The notes below the pieces were generated by a model. That model saw only the letters and a list, made by a program, of their open reading frames with translations. It did not search any database and was not told the origin of the DNA. A stretch of DNA of 64,000 nucleotides from Gillisella terrae. GTDB taxonomy: Bacteria; Pseudomonadota; Alphaproteobacteria; Rhizobiales; Rhizobiaceae. The DNA lies in contig NZ_SSOA01000002.1 of NCBI RefSeq assembly GCF_004801395.1, positions 558,001 through 622,000 on the forward strand, in the 5' to 3' direction. This document shows, piece by piece, positions 38,268-47,556 of this stretch. Within the stretch, counting starts at the first letter, position 1, and every line of letters begins with the position of its first letter. Both the position numbers and the translations under genes were made by a program.

Positions 38268-39767
38268 ATGAACGATGCTTCAAGAAAGCTGAACAGTATG
38301 CCAGCAGGCGATGCCATGTACCGAGAAGCCCCGAGCAATATCGAGGCCGAACAGGCGTTGTTGGGTGCCATTCTGGTCAACAACGATGCCTATTACCGCG
38401 TCTCGGACTTTCTGAAGGGGCCGCATTTTCAAGAAGCCCTGCACCGCAAGATTTTTGAGGTCGCAGGTGACATCATCCGTATGGGCAAGACGGCCAATCC
38501 CGTCACCATCAAAACCTTTCTGCCGTCTGATCAGAAAGTGGGCGAGATGACGGTTGCCCAATATCTGGCGCGTCTGGCGTCGGAAGCCGTGTCGATCATC
38601 AATGCGGAAGACTATGGCCGTGCGATTTACGATCTGGCGCTGCGTCGCGCCCTGATCCAGATCGGCGAAGACATGGTCAACATTGCCTATGACGCGCCTT
38701 TGGATATGCCGCCGCAGGCGCAGATTGAGGACACCGAGCGCCGCCTGTTTGATCTTGCCGAAAACGGTCGCTACGATGGCGGTTTCCAATCCTTCAACGA
38801 TGCCGTAGCACTCGCCGTGGATATGGCAGGGGCTGCCTTTGAGCGTGATGGCCATCTCTCCGGTATTTCCACCGGTATTCACTCGCTCGATAGCAAGATG
38901 GGCGGTTTGCAACGCTCCGACTTGATCGTGCTGGCCGGTCGTCCCGGTATGGGTAAAACCTCGCTGGCCACCAATATTGCCTGGAACATTGCCGCAGCTT
39001 ACGAGCCGGAAGTGATGCCGGATGGCTCATTCAAGGCCAAGAACGGTGGTGTGGTCGGCTTCTACTCGCTCGAAATGTCGTCCGAGCAGCTCGCCACCCG
39101 TATCATGTCCGAACAGACCGAAGTGTCATCTTCGAAAATCCGCCGTGGTGACATCACCGAGCATGAGTTTGAAAAGCTGGTTGGCTTTTCGCAGACCATG
39201 CAAAAAGTGCCGCTGTTTATTGACCAGACCGGTGGTATTTCCATTGCCCAGCTCTCGGCCCGCGCCCGTCGTTTGAAGCGTCAGCGCGGCCTTGATTGTC
39301 TCGTGGTGGACTATATTCAGCTGATGACGGGCTCCGGCGGCAAAGGCGGCGAAAACCGCGTGCAGGAAATCACCCAGATCACCACCGGTCTGAAAGCCTT
39401 GGGCAAAGAGTTGAACGTTCCAATCATCGCGCTCTCGCAGCTATCGCGTCAGGTGGAAAGCCGCGACGACAAGCGCCCGCAGCTCTCCGACCTTCGTGAA
39501 TCGGGTTCGATCGAGCAGGACGCCGACGTGGTGATGTTCGTGTTCCGTGAGGAATATTACGTGCAAAATCTTGAGCCACGCGATCAGGCCGATCCGAAAT
39601 ATCCCGAATGGGAAGCGCAAATGGAAAAGGTGCGCGGCACGGCAGACGTGATCATTGCCAAGCAGCGTCACGGACCCACCGGCACGGTCAAACTGGCCTT
39701 CCAGGCACAGTTCACCCGGTTTGCTGATCTGGCCGATCCAAGCTTCACGCCTTACGAGGAAGCCTAA
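38268..39767 (+). CDS. dnaB: Replicative DNA helicase
   Basis: DnaB is the hexameric 5'-3' helicase that unwinds DNA at the replication fork. The 499 residues comprise the N-terminal helical domain (EAPSNIEAEQALLGAIL), the linker and the RecA-like domain with Walker A GRPGMGKTSL, Walker B LVVDYIQLM and the GSIEQDADVV arginine/polymerising segment. No intein is present. A terminator lies about 50 nt downstream. Confidence 0.98.
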   Translation: MNDASRKLNSMPAGDAMYREAPSNIEAEQALLGAILVNNDAYYRVSDFLKGPHFQEALHRKIFEVAGDIIRMGKTANPVTIKTFLPSDQKVGEMTVAQYLARLASEAVSIINAEDYGRAIYDLALRRALIQIGEDMVNIAYDAPLDMPPQAQIEDTERRLFDLAENGRYDGGFQSFNDAVALAVDMAGAAFERDGHLSGISTGIHSLDSKMGGLQRSDLIVLAGRPGMGKTSLATNIAWNIAAAYEPEVMPDGSFKAKNGGVVGFYSLEMSSEQLATRIMSEQTEVSSSKIRRGDITEHEFEKLVGFSQTMQKVPLFIDQTGGISIAQLSARARRLKRQRGLDCLVVDYIQLMTGSGGKGGENRVQEITQITTGLKALGKELNVPIIALSQLSRQVESRDDKRPQLSDLRESGSIEQDADVVMFVFREEYYVQNLEPRDQADPKYPEWEAQMEKVRGTADVIIAKQRHGPTGTVKLAFQAQFTRFADLADPSFTPYEEA

Positions 39768-39818
39768 ACCTGATTTGCACAAAAATGCGCCAGCTTGGCT
39801 GGCAATTATACACATGAT

Positions 39819-39852
39819 GAAAAAGGTCGCATTGTTTTGCGGCCTTTTTTTT
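39819..39852 (+). terminator. Rho-independent terminator after dnaB
   Basis: AAAAAGGtCGCA ... TGCGGCCTTTTT hairpin followed by a run of T. It precedes the amino-acid binding protein gene. Confidence 0.85.
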
Positions 39853-39902
39853 CATTGGCACGGCACTTGCATTTTAAGGGGCAAATCTAACTGGAGTTTG
39901 AA

Positions 39903-40688
39903 ATGCACCGTAGAACCTTGCTGGCCGCCATTGGCCTTTCTGTCGCCTCGCTTGTGGCTTCTGTTCCTGCTCACGCCGATGCTTTGAGCGATATTACCGC
40001 GCGCGGCACGCTACGCGTTGCTGTTCCTCAGGATTTTCCGCCCTTTGGCAGCGTTGGCACCGATATGCAGCCTCTGGGCTATGACATCGACACCGCCAAG
40101 CTGATTGCCGACAAATTGAAGGTGAAGGTAGAGCTGGTGCCCGTGGCCAGTGCCAACCGCATTCCTTATCTGCAAACCAATAAGGTTGATCTGGTCATTT
40201 CCAGCCTTGGCAAAAATCCGGACCGCGAACAAGTCATCGACTTTTCCGATGCCTATGCTCCATTCTACAATGGCGTTTTTGCCCCGGCTGACATTGCCAT
40301 CAAAACCGCAGCAGACCTGGCTGGCAAGACTGTAGGCGTTACCCGCGGTGCCATTGAGGATCTTGAACTCACCAAGATCGCCCCGGCAGACGCCACCATC
40401 AAGCGCTATGAAGATAACAACGGCACGATTTCGGCCTTTCTCTCCGGTCAGGTCGAAGCCGTGGCAACCGGCAATGTTGTGGCAGCAGCCATTCTTGCCA
40501 AAAACCCGCCAAAGCGGCCTGAGCCAAAGTTCCTGATTAAGAACTCGCCTTGCTACATCGGCCTCAACAAGAATGAGCCTGCTCTTCTGGCAAAGGTCAA
40601 CGCCATCATTGCAGAAGCCCGCAAGGATGGCTCCTTGAATAAAATCTCCGAGAAATGGCTGGGCGCGCCTGTGCCTGCGGATCTCTGA
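39903..40688 (+). CDS. Polar amino-acid ABC transporter substrate-binding protein
   Basis: A type II periplasmic binding protein (SBP_bac_3) of 261 residues. The Sec signal is cleaved near SVPAHADA. LRVAVPQDFPPFGSV and GYDIDTAKLIADKL form the first ligand loop. VDLVISSLGKNPDREQVIDFSDAYAPF is the second signature. Its two permease genes lie downstream after a hairpin. It probably binds a polar or cationic amino acid or derivative, but the ligand cannot be fixed from sequence. Confidence 0.92.
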   Translation: MHRRTLLAAIGLSVASLVASVPAHADALSDITARGTLRVAVPQDFPPFGSVGTDMQPLGYDIDTAKLIADKLKVKVELVPVASANRIPYLQTNKVDLVISSLGKNPDREQVIDFSDAYAPFYNGVFAPADIAIKTAADLAGKTVGVTRGAIEDLELTKIAPADATIKRYEDNNGTISAFLSGQVEAVATGNVVAAAILAKNPPKRPEPKFLIKNSPCYIGLNKNEPALLAKVNAIIAEARKDGSLNKISEKWLGAPVPADL

Positions 40689-40732
40689 ACAAACAGGGTT
40701 TCAGATCGGTAAGATCCTGAGCCAACCACCTT

Positions 40733-40777
40733 TCCCGGCAGACATCGCTCTCCAAGCCGCCTGCCTGCCGGGGCTTT
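40733..40777 (+). terminator. Attenuator-like hairpin between binding protein and permeases
   Basis: CCCGGCAG (40733-40740 region) pairs with CTGCCGGG (40765-40772) and is followed by CTTTT. Read-through would give fewer permease than binding-protein transcripts, a common arrangement in such operons. Confidence 0.65.
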
Positions 40778-40848
40778 TATGCTGCCGGTTTCCCATCAAA
40801 ATCGCAGCATGTTCACGGGTGAAAACCCAGCCCGATGCGGGATAGGTC

Positions 40849-41520
40849 ATGCATTACATATTCAACTTCAGCTGGATTGCTGAATATTACCCCATCATCC
40901 TCAAAGGCATTGGTGTCACGATCGAACTCACGTTGATTGGCGGCATTGTCGGCATTGCACTTGGCATCGTCTGTGCGTGGGCGCGCGCCCTTGGGCCAAA
41001 GTGGATCAAGCCGCCGGTTGCCATCTATGTGGAGCTGATCCGCAATACGCCGTTCATTATCCAGTTGTTCTTCATCTTTTTCGGCCTGCCCGCCACCGGA
41101 TTGAAGCTGACGGAAATGGAAGCCGCCAATCTGGCGATGATCATCAACCTTGGCGCTTATTCGTGCGAAATCATCCGCGCTGGCATAGAGGCAACCCCCA
41201 AAGGTCAGTTTGAAGCGGGCAAAGCGCTGGCGCTTCGCCCCTTGCAAACCTTTCGCCTGATCATTCTCATTCCGGCCTTGCAGCGCATATGGCCAGCATT
41301 GTCGTCGCAGGTGGTCATTGTCATGCTTGGCTCGGCTGTGGTGTCGCAAATTGCCGCGCAAGATTTGACCTTTGCCGCCAATTTCATTCAATCGCGCACC
41401 TTCCGCGCCTTTGAAGCCTATATGGTATCCACTGCCGTCTATCTTCTCCTCGCCATTTTGCTTCGGCAAATTCTGGCGATGATTGGTCGCCACATCTTTC
41501 CACAAGGGGCAACACGATGA
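40849..41520 (+). CDS. Amino-acid ABC transporter permease (HisM/GlnP type), first subunit
   Basis: A 223-residue inner-membrane permease with about five helices. ELIRNTPFIIQLFFIFFGLP and EIIRAGIEATPKGQFEAGKAL (the EAA loop that contacts the ATPase) are diagnostic of the HEQRO family. It overlaps the second permease gene by 4 nt (ATGA at 41517). Confidence 0.93.
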   Translation: MHYIFNFSWIAEYYPIILKGIGVTIELTLIGGIVGIALGIVCAWARALGPKWIKPPVAIYVELIRNTPFIIQLFFIFFGLPATGLKLTEMEAANLAMIINLGAYSCEIIRAGIEATPKGQFEAGKALALRPLQTFRLIILIPALQRIWPALSSQVVIVMLGSAVVSQIAAQDLTFAANFIQSRTFRAFEAYMVSTAVYLLLAILLRQILAMIGRHIFPQGATR

Positions 41521-42176
41521 TCCAGTTCACCCTTTGGGATATTTTGCGCAATCTGCTGCTTGCCACCCGCTGGACTCTGGTGCTCTCCGTGGTGTCCTTT
41601 GTTGGTGGCGGTGTGGTGGGCTTGCTATTGCTGTTTCTTCGCATCTCAGTGGCTCGCACCGCCCGCATTTTCGCGCGCGGTTTTATTGAGTTTTTTCAAG
41701 GCACGCCGTTGCTGATGCAATTGTTCATTGCCTTTTTCGGCCTTGGCCTGTTTGGCATTGATGTGCCAGCATGGCTCGCGGCTGGCGTTGCCCTCACCTG
41801 CTGGACGGCGGCCTTTCTGGCCGAGATCTGGCGCGGTTGCGTTGAGGCTGTGCCGAAAGGCCAGTGGGAAGCGGGCAAAAGCCTGGCGCTGAGCTATATG
41901 CAGCAAATGCGGCTGATTATCCTGCCGCAGGCTCTGCGCATTGCGATTGCCCCCACGGCGGGCTTTTCGGTGCAGGTGGTCAAGGGCACGGCGCTGACCT
42001 CTATTATCGGCTTTGTCGAGCTGTCCAAAGCTGGCGGCATTGTCACCAACGCCACCTTCCAGCCGTTCACGGTCTATGGTCTGGTGGCCCTGATCTATTT
42101 TGTCATCTGCTTTCCGCTGTCGCGCTATTCCAAATATCTGGAGCGGAAGTTTTCTGCGGCCCCCGTTGGCCACTGA
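41517..42176 (+). CDS. Amino-acid ABC transporter permease, second subunit
   Basis: A 219-residue partner permease. FIEFFQGTPLLMQLFIAFFGLG and AEIWRGCVEAVPKGQWEAGKSL are the family motifs. The two permeases should form a heterodimer. No ATP-binding subunit gene follows: the next gene is a convergent AraC regulator, so the ATPase must be encoded elsewhere or shared with another importer. Confidence 0.93.
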   Translation: MIQFTLWDILRNLLLATRWTLVLSVVSFVGGGVVGLLLLFLRISVARTARIFARGFIEFFQGTPLLMQLFIAFFGLGLFGIDVPAWLAAGVALTCWTAAFLAEIWRGCVEAVPKGQWEAGKSLALSYMQQMRLIILPQALRIAIAPTAGFSVQVVKGTALTSIIGFVELSKAGGIVTNATFQPFTVYGLVALIYFVICFPLSRYSKYLERKFSAAPVGH

Positions 42177-42197
42177 CCATTGGCCATTGAACAGGCC

Positions 42198-43058
42198 CTA
42201 TCCGCGCCGAAACTGCGCGGGCGTCATGCCCGTGCGGGCTTTGAAATTGCGGGTGAAATGGGCCTGATCGGCAAAGCCACAGGCAAAAGCAACGTCGATG
42301 GGCGACATCCCCTCACTCAATTGCTTTTGCGCCGCTCTGATCCGCAACGATGTCAGATAGGCGTGCGGCGTGATATGGAAGGCTGCGCGAAAACTGCGGA
42401 TGAGATGGGCGCGGCTGGTGCCGACCTCAGCGGCCAGCTGCGCAAGCCCCACATCATCAGCAAAATGAGCGTGGAGGTAATCCCGCGCCCGCGTCACCGC
42501 CGCATCCTGAGCGATTTTGGTCACCAAAGGTCGCAACTGGCTATGGCGGGCAAAAATTGCCGCGAGAACGCCCATCATGCCCTCCTCTTCCTCCAAGGCA
42601 CCCGCCCTGTTTTCCATCAGGCGATGGGCATGGTTGAAAGCATGGGCCAAGGCGGGATCGTGCACAATCTGTTCGGGAAAAAAGGGCATGCCGCACTGGG
42701 AGCGATCTGAAAATTCTTCCAGCAACTCCTGCACCATGGCGACAGATGGATAAATCATCCGGTAGCGATAGACACCACCCACCGGGCTGCCATCATGAAC
42801 CTCATCCGGGTTGATCAAATAAAGATCACCCGGCCCGCACACACGCTTGGCACCGCGAATAGTGGCCAATTTTAGCCCGGTTTCCATCGCGCCAAGGCCG
42901 AAATGCTCGTGAGCATGGGGGGAAAACCGATGGGTGATAAAGGTGGCGCTCATGCATTCCATGCCACCAAAGCGCGGGTCGCGCCAAAACTCTGTCGCCT
43001 CCTGTGGGGGAGGTAAAACGGCAAGCAGCGGGGTACGATCCAGACAAACAGTGTGCAT
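42198..43058 (-). CDS. AraC-family transcriptional regulator
   Basis: A 286-residue regulator. The N-terminal cupin-like sensor (FITHRFSPHAHEHFGLGAMETG, GPGDLYLINPDEVHDG) is followed by a C-terminal double helix-turn-helix: VGLAQLAAEVGTSRAHLIRSFRAAF and PIDVAFACGFADQAHFTRNFKARTGMTPAQFRR. The cupin may sense a small amine or amino acid. It converges on the permease gene with a 21-bp gap and is divergent from alr, with an A/B repeat between them. Control of the neighbouring importer is possible but not shown. Confidence 0.92.
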   Translation of the reverse strand: MHTVCLDRTPLLAVLPPPQEATEFWRDPRFGGMECMSATFITHRFSPHAHEHFGLGAMETGLKLATIRGAKRVCGPGDLYLINPDEVHDGSPVGGVYRYRMIYPSVAMVQELLEEFSDRSQCGMPFFPEQIVHDPALAHAFNHAHRLMENRAGALEEEEGMMGVLAAIFARHSQLRPLVTKIAQDAAVTRARDYLHAHFADDVGLAQLAAEVGTSRAHLIRSFRAAFHITPHAYLTSLRIRAAQKQLSEGMSPIDVAFACGFADQAHFTRNFKARTGMTPAQFRRG

Positions 43059-43106
43059 GGCAAAGACAATAGCAGCCTCTGCCCGTTTCAGTCTTGAAGA
43101 AAAGTG

Positions 43107-43218
43107 CTACAGCGTCCTTTGTGCGCCAAATATGGCTCACAAAGGACGCTGTAACACTTTTAAGCTGCTGCATAATTTTCTCCTCAAATCGATTCCGATT
43201 TAAGGAATTATGCAGTAG
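43107..43218 (-). repeat. A/B palindromic mosaic repeat, copy 4 (reverse orientation)
   Basis: Unit B comes first and unit A second, the reverse of copies 1-3. Unit B here is a long, nearly perfect inverted repeat: TACAGCGTCCTTTGTG on the left and CACAAAGGACGCTGTA on the right. In the other copies the second arm has lost three bases (GCACGGCGCTGTA). It lies between the divergent AraC regulator and alr. Confidence 0.9.
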
Positions 43219-43254
43219 GCTGATCTCAAAGTTTTCCAGCCATAAAGCGTTTCC

Positions 43255-44418
43255 ATGCCCAAATCTCCATTTGAAATTCCGCCCTCTGATTCGTTTTTGA
43301 ATGCGCCGCTCAGGGCAACCATTGATCTTCAGGCTTTGGCTGATAACTGGCGCTTCATGAGCCGCCAATCGGGCAAGGCGCGCGCAGGTGCTGTCGTGAA
43401 GGCTGATGCTTATGGTCTTGGTATCGAAGACGCAGGCCAGACGCTTTACAATGCCGGTGCGCGTGATTTTTTCGTCGCCGTGCCCCCAGAAGGAGAAACA
43501 CTGCGCATTTATGCGCCGGATGCGCGGATTTTTGTGCTCTCGGGTCTTTGGGAAGGCATGGAAGACATTTTCTTCGACAATGATCTGGTGCCGGTGATCG
43601 CTTCCGAGGAGCAACTGGCCTTCTGGATGCGCACCGTAGCCGAACATGGCGATCACCCTTGCGCGATGCATGTGGATACTGGCTTTAATCGGCTGGGTCT
43701 TTCCATGGAAGACGCGCTTTATCTGGCATCCGATGTCTCGCGTCCGGCCAGCTTTTCGCCTGTGCTGCTTCTCAGCCATCTGGCTTGCGCCGATGATCCG
43801 GCATCGCCAATGAACCAGAAACAGCTTGAGGCCTTTCGCACCATTCGCGCAGCCTTTGAGGGCATTGAGGCCAGCTTGTCGGCCTCGGCTGGAACCTTCT
43901 TAGACTCCGATTATCACTTTGACCTCACCCGGCCGGGTATTAGCCTCTACGGCGCAGAGGCCGTCAATGGTGTTGCCAATCCCATGAAGCCCGTCGTCAA
44001 GGCAGAAGCCCGAATCATTCAGGTCCGCAATGCCAAAGCGGGCGAAACCGTGAGCTATGGTGCGGCATGTACACTCAACCGCGATAGCCGCCTTGCCATA
44101 GCGTCTGTGGGGTATGCCGATGGTTATTTGCGCAATCTCTCCGGCCATGGCGTGGCCTTGCGCAACACCGGGCTTTCGGGTGCATCCGGCTTTATCGCAG
44201 GACATAAAGTGCCAGTGGTGGGCCGCGTGACAATGGATATGACGATTTTTGATGTGACAGACGTGCCGGAAAAAGCCGTGTCGGCAGGTGATTATATCGA
44301 GGTTTTCGGACCAAATATGCCGATTGACGATGTGGCACGCAATGCTGGCACCATTGGCTATGAGATGCTCACAAGCCTCGGACTGCGCTATGAGCGCCAC
44401 TATCTGGAAGCAGAATGA
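43255..44418 (+). CDS. alr: Alanine racemase
   Basis: Alr interconverts L- and D-alanine for peptidoglycan with pyridoxal phosphate. The 387 residues carry the PLP lysine in AVVKADAYGLG. The catalytic tyrosine region appears as SYGAACTLNRDSRLAIASVGYADGY, and GRVTMDMTIFDVT is the C-terminal domain motif. It is preceded by an A/B repeat and followed by a strong terminator. Confidence 0.96.
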   Translation: MPKSPFEIPPSDSFLNAPLRATIDLQALADNWRFMSRQSGKARAGAVVKADAYGLGIEDAGQTLYNAGARDFFVAVPPEGETLRIYAPDARIFVLSGLWEGMEDIFFDNDLVPVIASEEQLAFWMRTVAEHGDHPCAMHVDTGFNRLGLSMEDALYLASDVSRPASFSPVLLLSHLACADDPASPMNQKQLEAFRTIRAAFEGIEASLSASAGTFLDSDYHFDLTRPGISLYGAEAVNGVANPMKPVVKAEARIIQVRNAKAGETVSYGAACTLNRDSRLAIASVGYADGYLRNLSGHGVALRNTGLSGASGFIAGHKVPVVGRVTMDMTIFDVTDVPEKAVSAGDYIEVFGPNMPIDDVARNAGTIGYEMLTSLGLRYERHYLEAE

Positions 44419-44443
44419 GGGGGGAGAAATCTCTCCCCTTTTT
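44419..44443. terminator. Terminator between alr and the SDR gene
   Basis: GGGGAGA / TCTCCCC stem followed by TTTTT. It serves alr and lies between convergent genes. Confidence 0.85.
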
Positions 44444-45182
44444 ATGCCGGATTCACATAATCTTTGATGCGGTTTTCGCGGACCACAAACAGCTTGCCTG
44501 TCTCGGTCTGATCGGGGCCAAGCAATGGCATGAGCAACTGCGCAACAGTGGACGGATGCGGTAATGTGTCGGGATCTTCTCCCGGCATGGCTTGGGCGCG
44601 CATGGCGGTGCGAGTCGCTCCCGGATCAACCGAGAGAATGCGCAGCGGCAGCCGTGCAGATTCTGCCGCCCATGTGCGCGCCAAAGCCTCAACCGCGGCC
44701 TTGGAGGCTGAATACGGCCCCCAGAAGGGTTTGCACTTATGGGCAGCGCCCGATGACAGAATCAACGCCCTGCCCTGATCGGATTTGGTAATCAGCGGAT
44801 CAATCGAGCGGATCAGCCGCCACGTTGCCGTGACATTGATGGTCATGACCTTGTCAAACACCTTGGCTTCCACATGACCCACCGGCGAGATTGTGCCCAG
44901 CACGCCAGCATTGGCCACCAGAATATCCAGCTTGCCCCAGCGCTCAAAAATAGAGCCACCCAGCGCATCGATGGCTGCCATGTCCGCGAGATCAAACGGC
45001 ACCAGCGTGGCGCTGCCACCTATGGATTTGATGGCATCGTCGAGGTCTTCAAGACCGCCCACCGTGCGGGCGCAGGCAATGACATGCGCCCCGGCTTTGG
45101 CGAGTTCCAAAGCCGTAAAATAGCCAATCCCGCGCGACGCGCCTGTGACCAGCGCAATGCGGCCCTTAAGATCTACTGTCAT
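44442..45182 (-). CDS. SDR-family NAD(P)-dependent oxidoreductase
   Basis: A 246-residue classical SDR. TGASRGIG is the cofactor loop, VANAGVLG the structural Asn motif, and the catalytic Ser and YSASK lie in LSSGAAHKCKPFWGPYSASK. It is the last gene downstream of radA-cvpA-purF on the minus strand, a neighbourhood shared with other Rhizobiaceae. The substrate is unknown. Confidence 0.9.
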   Translation of the reverse strand: MTVDLKGRIALVTGASRGIGYFTALELAKAGAHVIACARTVGGLEDLDDAIKSIGGSATLVPFDLADMAAIDALGGSIFERWGKLDILVANAGVLGTISPVGHVEAKVFDKVMTINVTATWRLIRSIDPLITKSDQGRALILSSGAAHKCKPFWGPYSASKAAVEALARTWAAESARLPLRILSVDPGATRTAMRAQAMPGEDPDTLPHPSTVAQLLMPLLGPDQTETGKLFVVRENRIKDYVNPA

Positions 45183-45203
45183 GCCTGCTCCCCCCCGATC
45201 TAT

Positions 45204-46694
45204 TCAGCCGTGGCTGGCCAAAACCGAGACTTTCCGTCCGGCTTTTTCGCCTTCCTTGTCCAACAACCGGGTGGGATAATCGCCGGTGAAGTAATGGTCG
45301 GTAAATTGTGGGTTTTCAGGATTGCGTGGCTCGCCACCCACGGCACGATAGAGACCATCAATGGAGAGAAAAGCGAGGGAGTCAGCGCCAATATATTTCG
45401 CCATGGCCTCGGCACCGGCATATTGATTGGCCAACAGCTTTTCAGCATCCGGCGTATCAATGCCGTAGAAATCAGGATGATAAATCATCGGGCTGGCCAC
45501 ACGGATATGCACTTCCTTGGCCCCAGCATCACGGATCATCTGCACGATTTTCAACGATGTTGTGCCGCGCACAATCGAATCATCCACCAGAATGACGCGC
45601 TTGCCCTCAATCATCGCCCGGTTGGCGGAATGCTTGAGCTTGACGCCGAAAGCGCGGATCTGCTGGGTTGGCTCAATAAAGGTGCGGCCAACATAATGGT
45701 TGCGGATAATGCCATATTCAAACGGAATGCCGCTGGCCTGCGCATAGCCCAGAGCAGCAGGTGTTCCGCCATCGGGCACCGGCACCACCACATCACCTTC
45801 ACAAGGGGCTTCAAGCGCCAGATTGGCACCCATGTTCTTGCGGGTCTGATAGACGTTGCGGCCGCTGACCACCGAGTCAGGGCGGGCAAAATAGACATAT
45901 TCAAACAGGCAGGGACGCTCTGGCTGCGGACGCGCGGGACGGCGAGAATCCACCGTGATCGAGCCATCGGGCTGGATTTCGCAGATGATTACTTCGCCAT
46001 TTTCCACGTCGCGGATATATTTCGCGCCAATGATATCCAGCGCACAGGTCTCCGAGCAGAAAATCGGCTTGCCATCCAGCTCACCCATCACCAGCGGACG
46101 AATACCAATTGGGTCTCGCGCCGCAATCAGCTTGGTGCGGGTCATGGCCAGCATGGAATAGCCGCCTTCCATCTGCCGGATGGCATCGATGAAACGATCT
46201 GCTGTCGAGCTATGGCGCGAACGGGCAATCAGATGCAGCACCACTTCGGTATCCGAGGTGGACTGACAGATCGCGCCGGTGGCAATGATCTGGCGGCGAA
46301 GCGTCAAGCCATTGGTGAAATTGCCGTTATGGGCAATGGCAATGCCGCCCTCTTCCAACTCGGCAAACAGTGGCTGCACATTGCGTAGCGCCACTTCGCC
46401 GGTGGTGGAATAGCGGGTATGGCCAATCGAGGCCGAGCCTGGCAATTTCGCCAGCGTCACCGGGTTGGTGTAGTGGTCGCCCACCAGCCCCATATGCTTT
46501 TCGGTGTGGAACTGTTTGCCGTCAAAGGAGACAATGCCTGCTGCCTCCTGACCGCGATGCTGAAGCGCATGCAGCCCGAGAGCTGTGAGCGTTGCTGCAT
46601 CGGGATGACCCAAAATGCCAAACACACCGCATTCTTCATGCAGCGTGTCGCCATCCAGATCTTCAAGGAAGGTTGAGGAATTGGTCTGTGTCAT
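45204..46694 (-). CDS. purF: Amidophosphoribosyltransferase
   Basis: PurF transfers the amide nitrogen of glutamine to PRPP in the first committed step of purine synthesis. The N-terminal glutaminase has its catalytic cysteine exposed after removal of a short propeptide (LHEECGVFGILG). HRGQEAAGI and the glutamine-binding HNGNFTNG follow. The phosphoribosyltransferase half carries RVILVDDSIVRGTTS, the PRPP-binding signature. The length of 496 residues is normal. Confidence 0.97.
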   Translation of the reverse strand: MTQTNSSTFLEDLDGDTLHEECGVFGILGHPDAATLTALGLHALQHRGQEAAGIVSFDGKQFHTEKHMGLVGDHYTNPVTLAKLPGSASIGHTRYSTTGEVALRNVQPLFAELEEGGIAIAHNGNFTNGLTLRRQIIATGAICQSTSDTEVVLHLIARSRHSSTADRFIDAIRQMEGGYSMLAMTRTKLIAARDPIGIRPLVMGELDGKPIFCSETCALDIIGAKYIRDVENGEVIICEIQPDGSITVDSRRPARPQPERPCLFEYVYFARPDSVVSGRNVYQTRKNMGANLALEAPCEGDVVVPVPDGGTPAALGYAQASGIPFEYGIIRNHYVGRTFIEPTQQIRAFGVKLKHSANRAMIEGKRVILVDDSIVRGTTSLKIVQMIRDAGAKEVHIRVASPMIYHPDFYGIDTPDAEKLLANQYAGAEAMAKYIGADSLAFLSIDGLYRAVGGEPRNPENPQFTDHYFTGDYPTRLLDKEGEKAGRKVSVLASHG

Positions 46695-46855
46695 TGCAAC
46701 AAGCCTTTGCTCGATACAGGGCGGGGAAGAACAAATTCTGAATTATCACAGTCTTCGCCCCATATAAGAAGGCCTGCGATAAACTTCCATACAGTGTTTA
46801 TGAATGCCTAACATTCTTTCTTGCACAAGCGATCAGCACCCAAGCAGGGGGACCA

Positions 46856-47425
46856 TCAATTGCCAGTCGCATCTTCTGCAGGGGCCTGACCATCGGCAGG
46901 GGCTGGCTGCTCCTTGCCCAGAATGCGCGCCCGCAACTGCGGCTCAATATCCTTTGGCAAGGCAGCTTCAAGCTTGACCACCAGCGCATCCAAAAACGGC
47001 TTGGACTTGGCGTTATTGACCCATTCCGGCCGCTGATTGGCATCAAACAACCAGTTCCAAAACGCCACGGCCACCACGAGCAAAAGAATACCGCGCGCTG
47101 CGCCAAACAAAAAGCCAAGCGTGCGATCCAAAGCGCCAACCCGGCTATCAATAATGAAATCGGCGATGCGCGACGTAATCACCGAAATCACAATCAAGGC
47201 GATGAGGAAGATACCACCGGCCGAGGCGGCAATGGCAATGCGCTGATCGCCGGTGTGGCTTTGCGCATAGGGAAGAACGAAGGGATAAAGATAGTAGGCT
47301 GCGGCAAGCGCACCCACCCAACTGGCAATCGACAGAATTTCGCGTGAAAAACCGCGGATCATCGCAAGCACCGCCGAGAAAAGCGTAACACCGATGACAA
47401 TACCGTCGAAAATCGTAATGGGCAT
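46856..47425 (-). CDS. cvpA: CvpA family membrane protein
   Basis: A 189-residue inner-membrane protein with four hydrophobic helices, starting MPITIFDGIVIGVTLFSAVLAMIRGFSREILSI, the CvpA family N-terminus. Members are linked to colicin V export and stress tolerance; the molecular role is unsettled. The C-terminal tail is Ala/Pro-rich and soluble. It lies between radA and purF, which it also neighbours in other proteobacteria. Confidence 0.93.
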   Translation of the reverse strand: MPITIFDGIVIGVTLFSAVLAMIRGFSREILSIASWVGALAAAYYLYPFVLPYAQSHTGDQRIAIAASAGGIFLIALIVISVITSRIADFIIDSRVGALDRTLGFLFGAARGILLLVVAVAFWNWLFDANQRPEWVNNAKSKPFLDALVVKLEAALPKDIEPQLRARILGKEQPAPADGQAPAEDATGN

Positions 47426-47556
47426 TCAGTTCAACTCCAGAACCTAAACCTGCAAAGCGGCTTTGCCGAGCAGGCACCAGTCAAGTTTTGCGCCATCTCT
47501 GGCCTTGTTCTCTCACATGGCCTCTCCTTACACCACGATTTCACGAAGCGAAAGGA

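Noticed and set aside
44874..46388. 504-codon plus-strand frame opposite the SDR gene and purF
   Set aside because: Antisense of conserved enzymes; no start context or motif.
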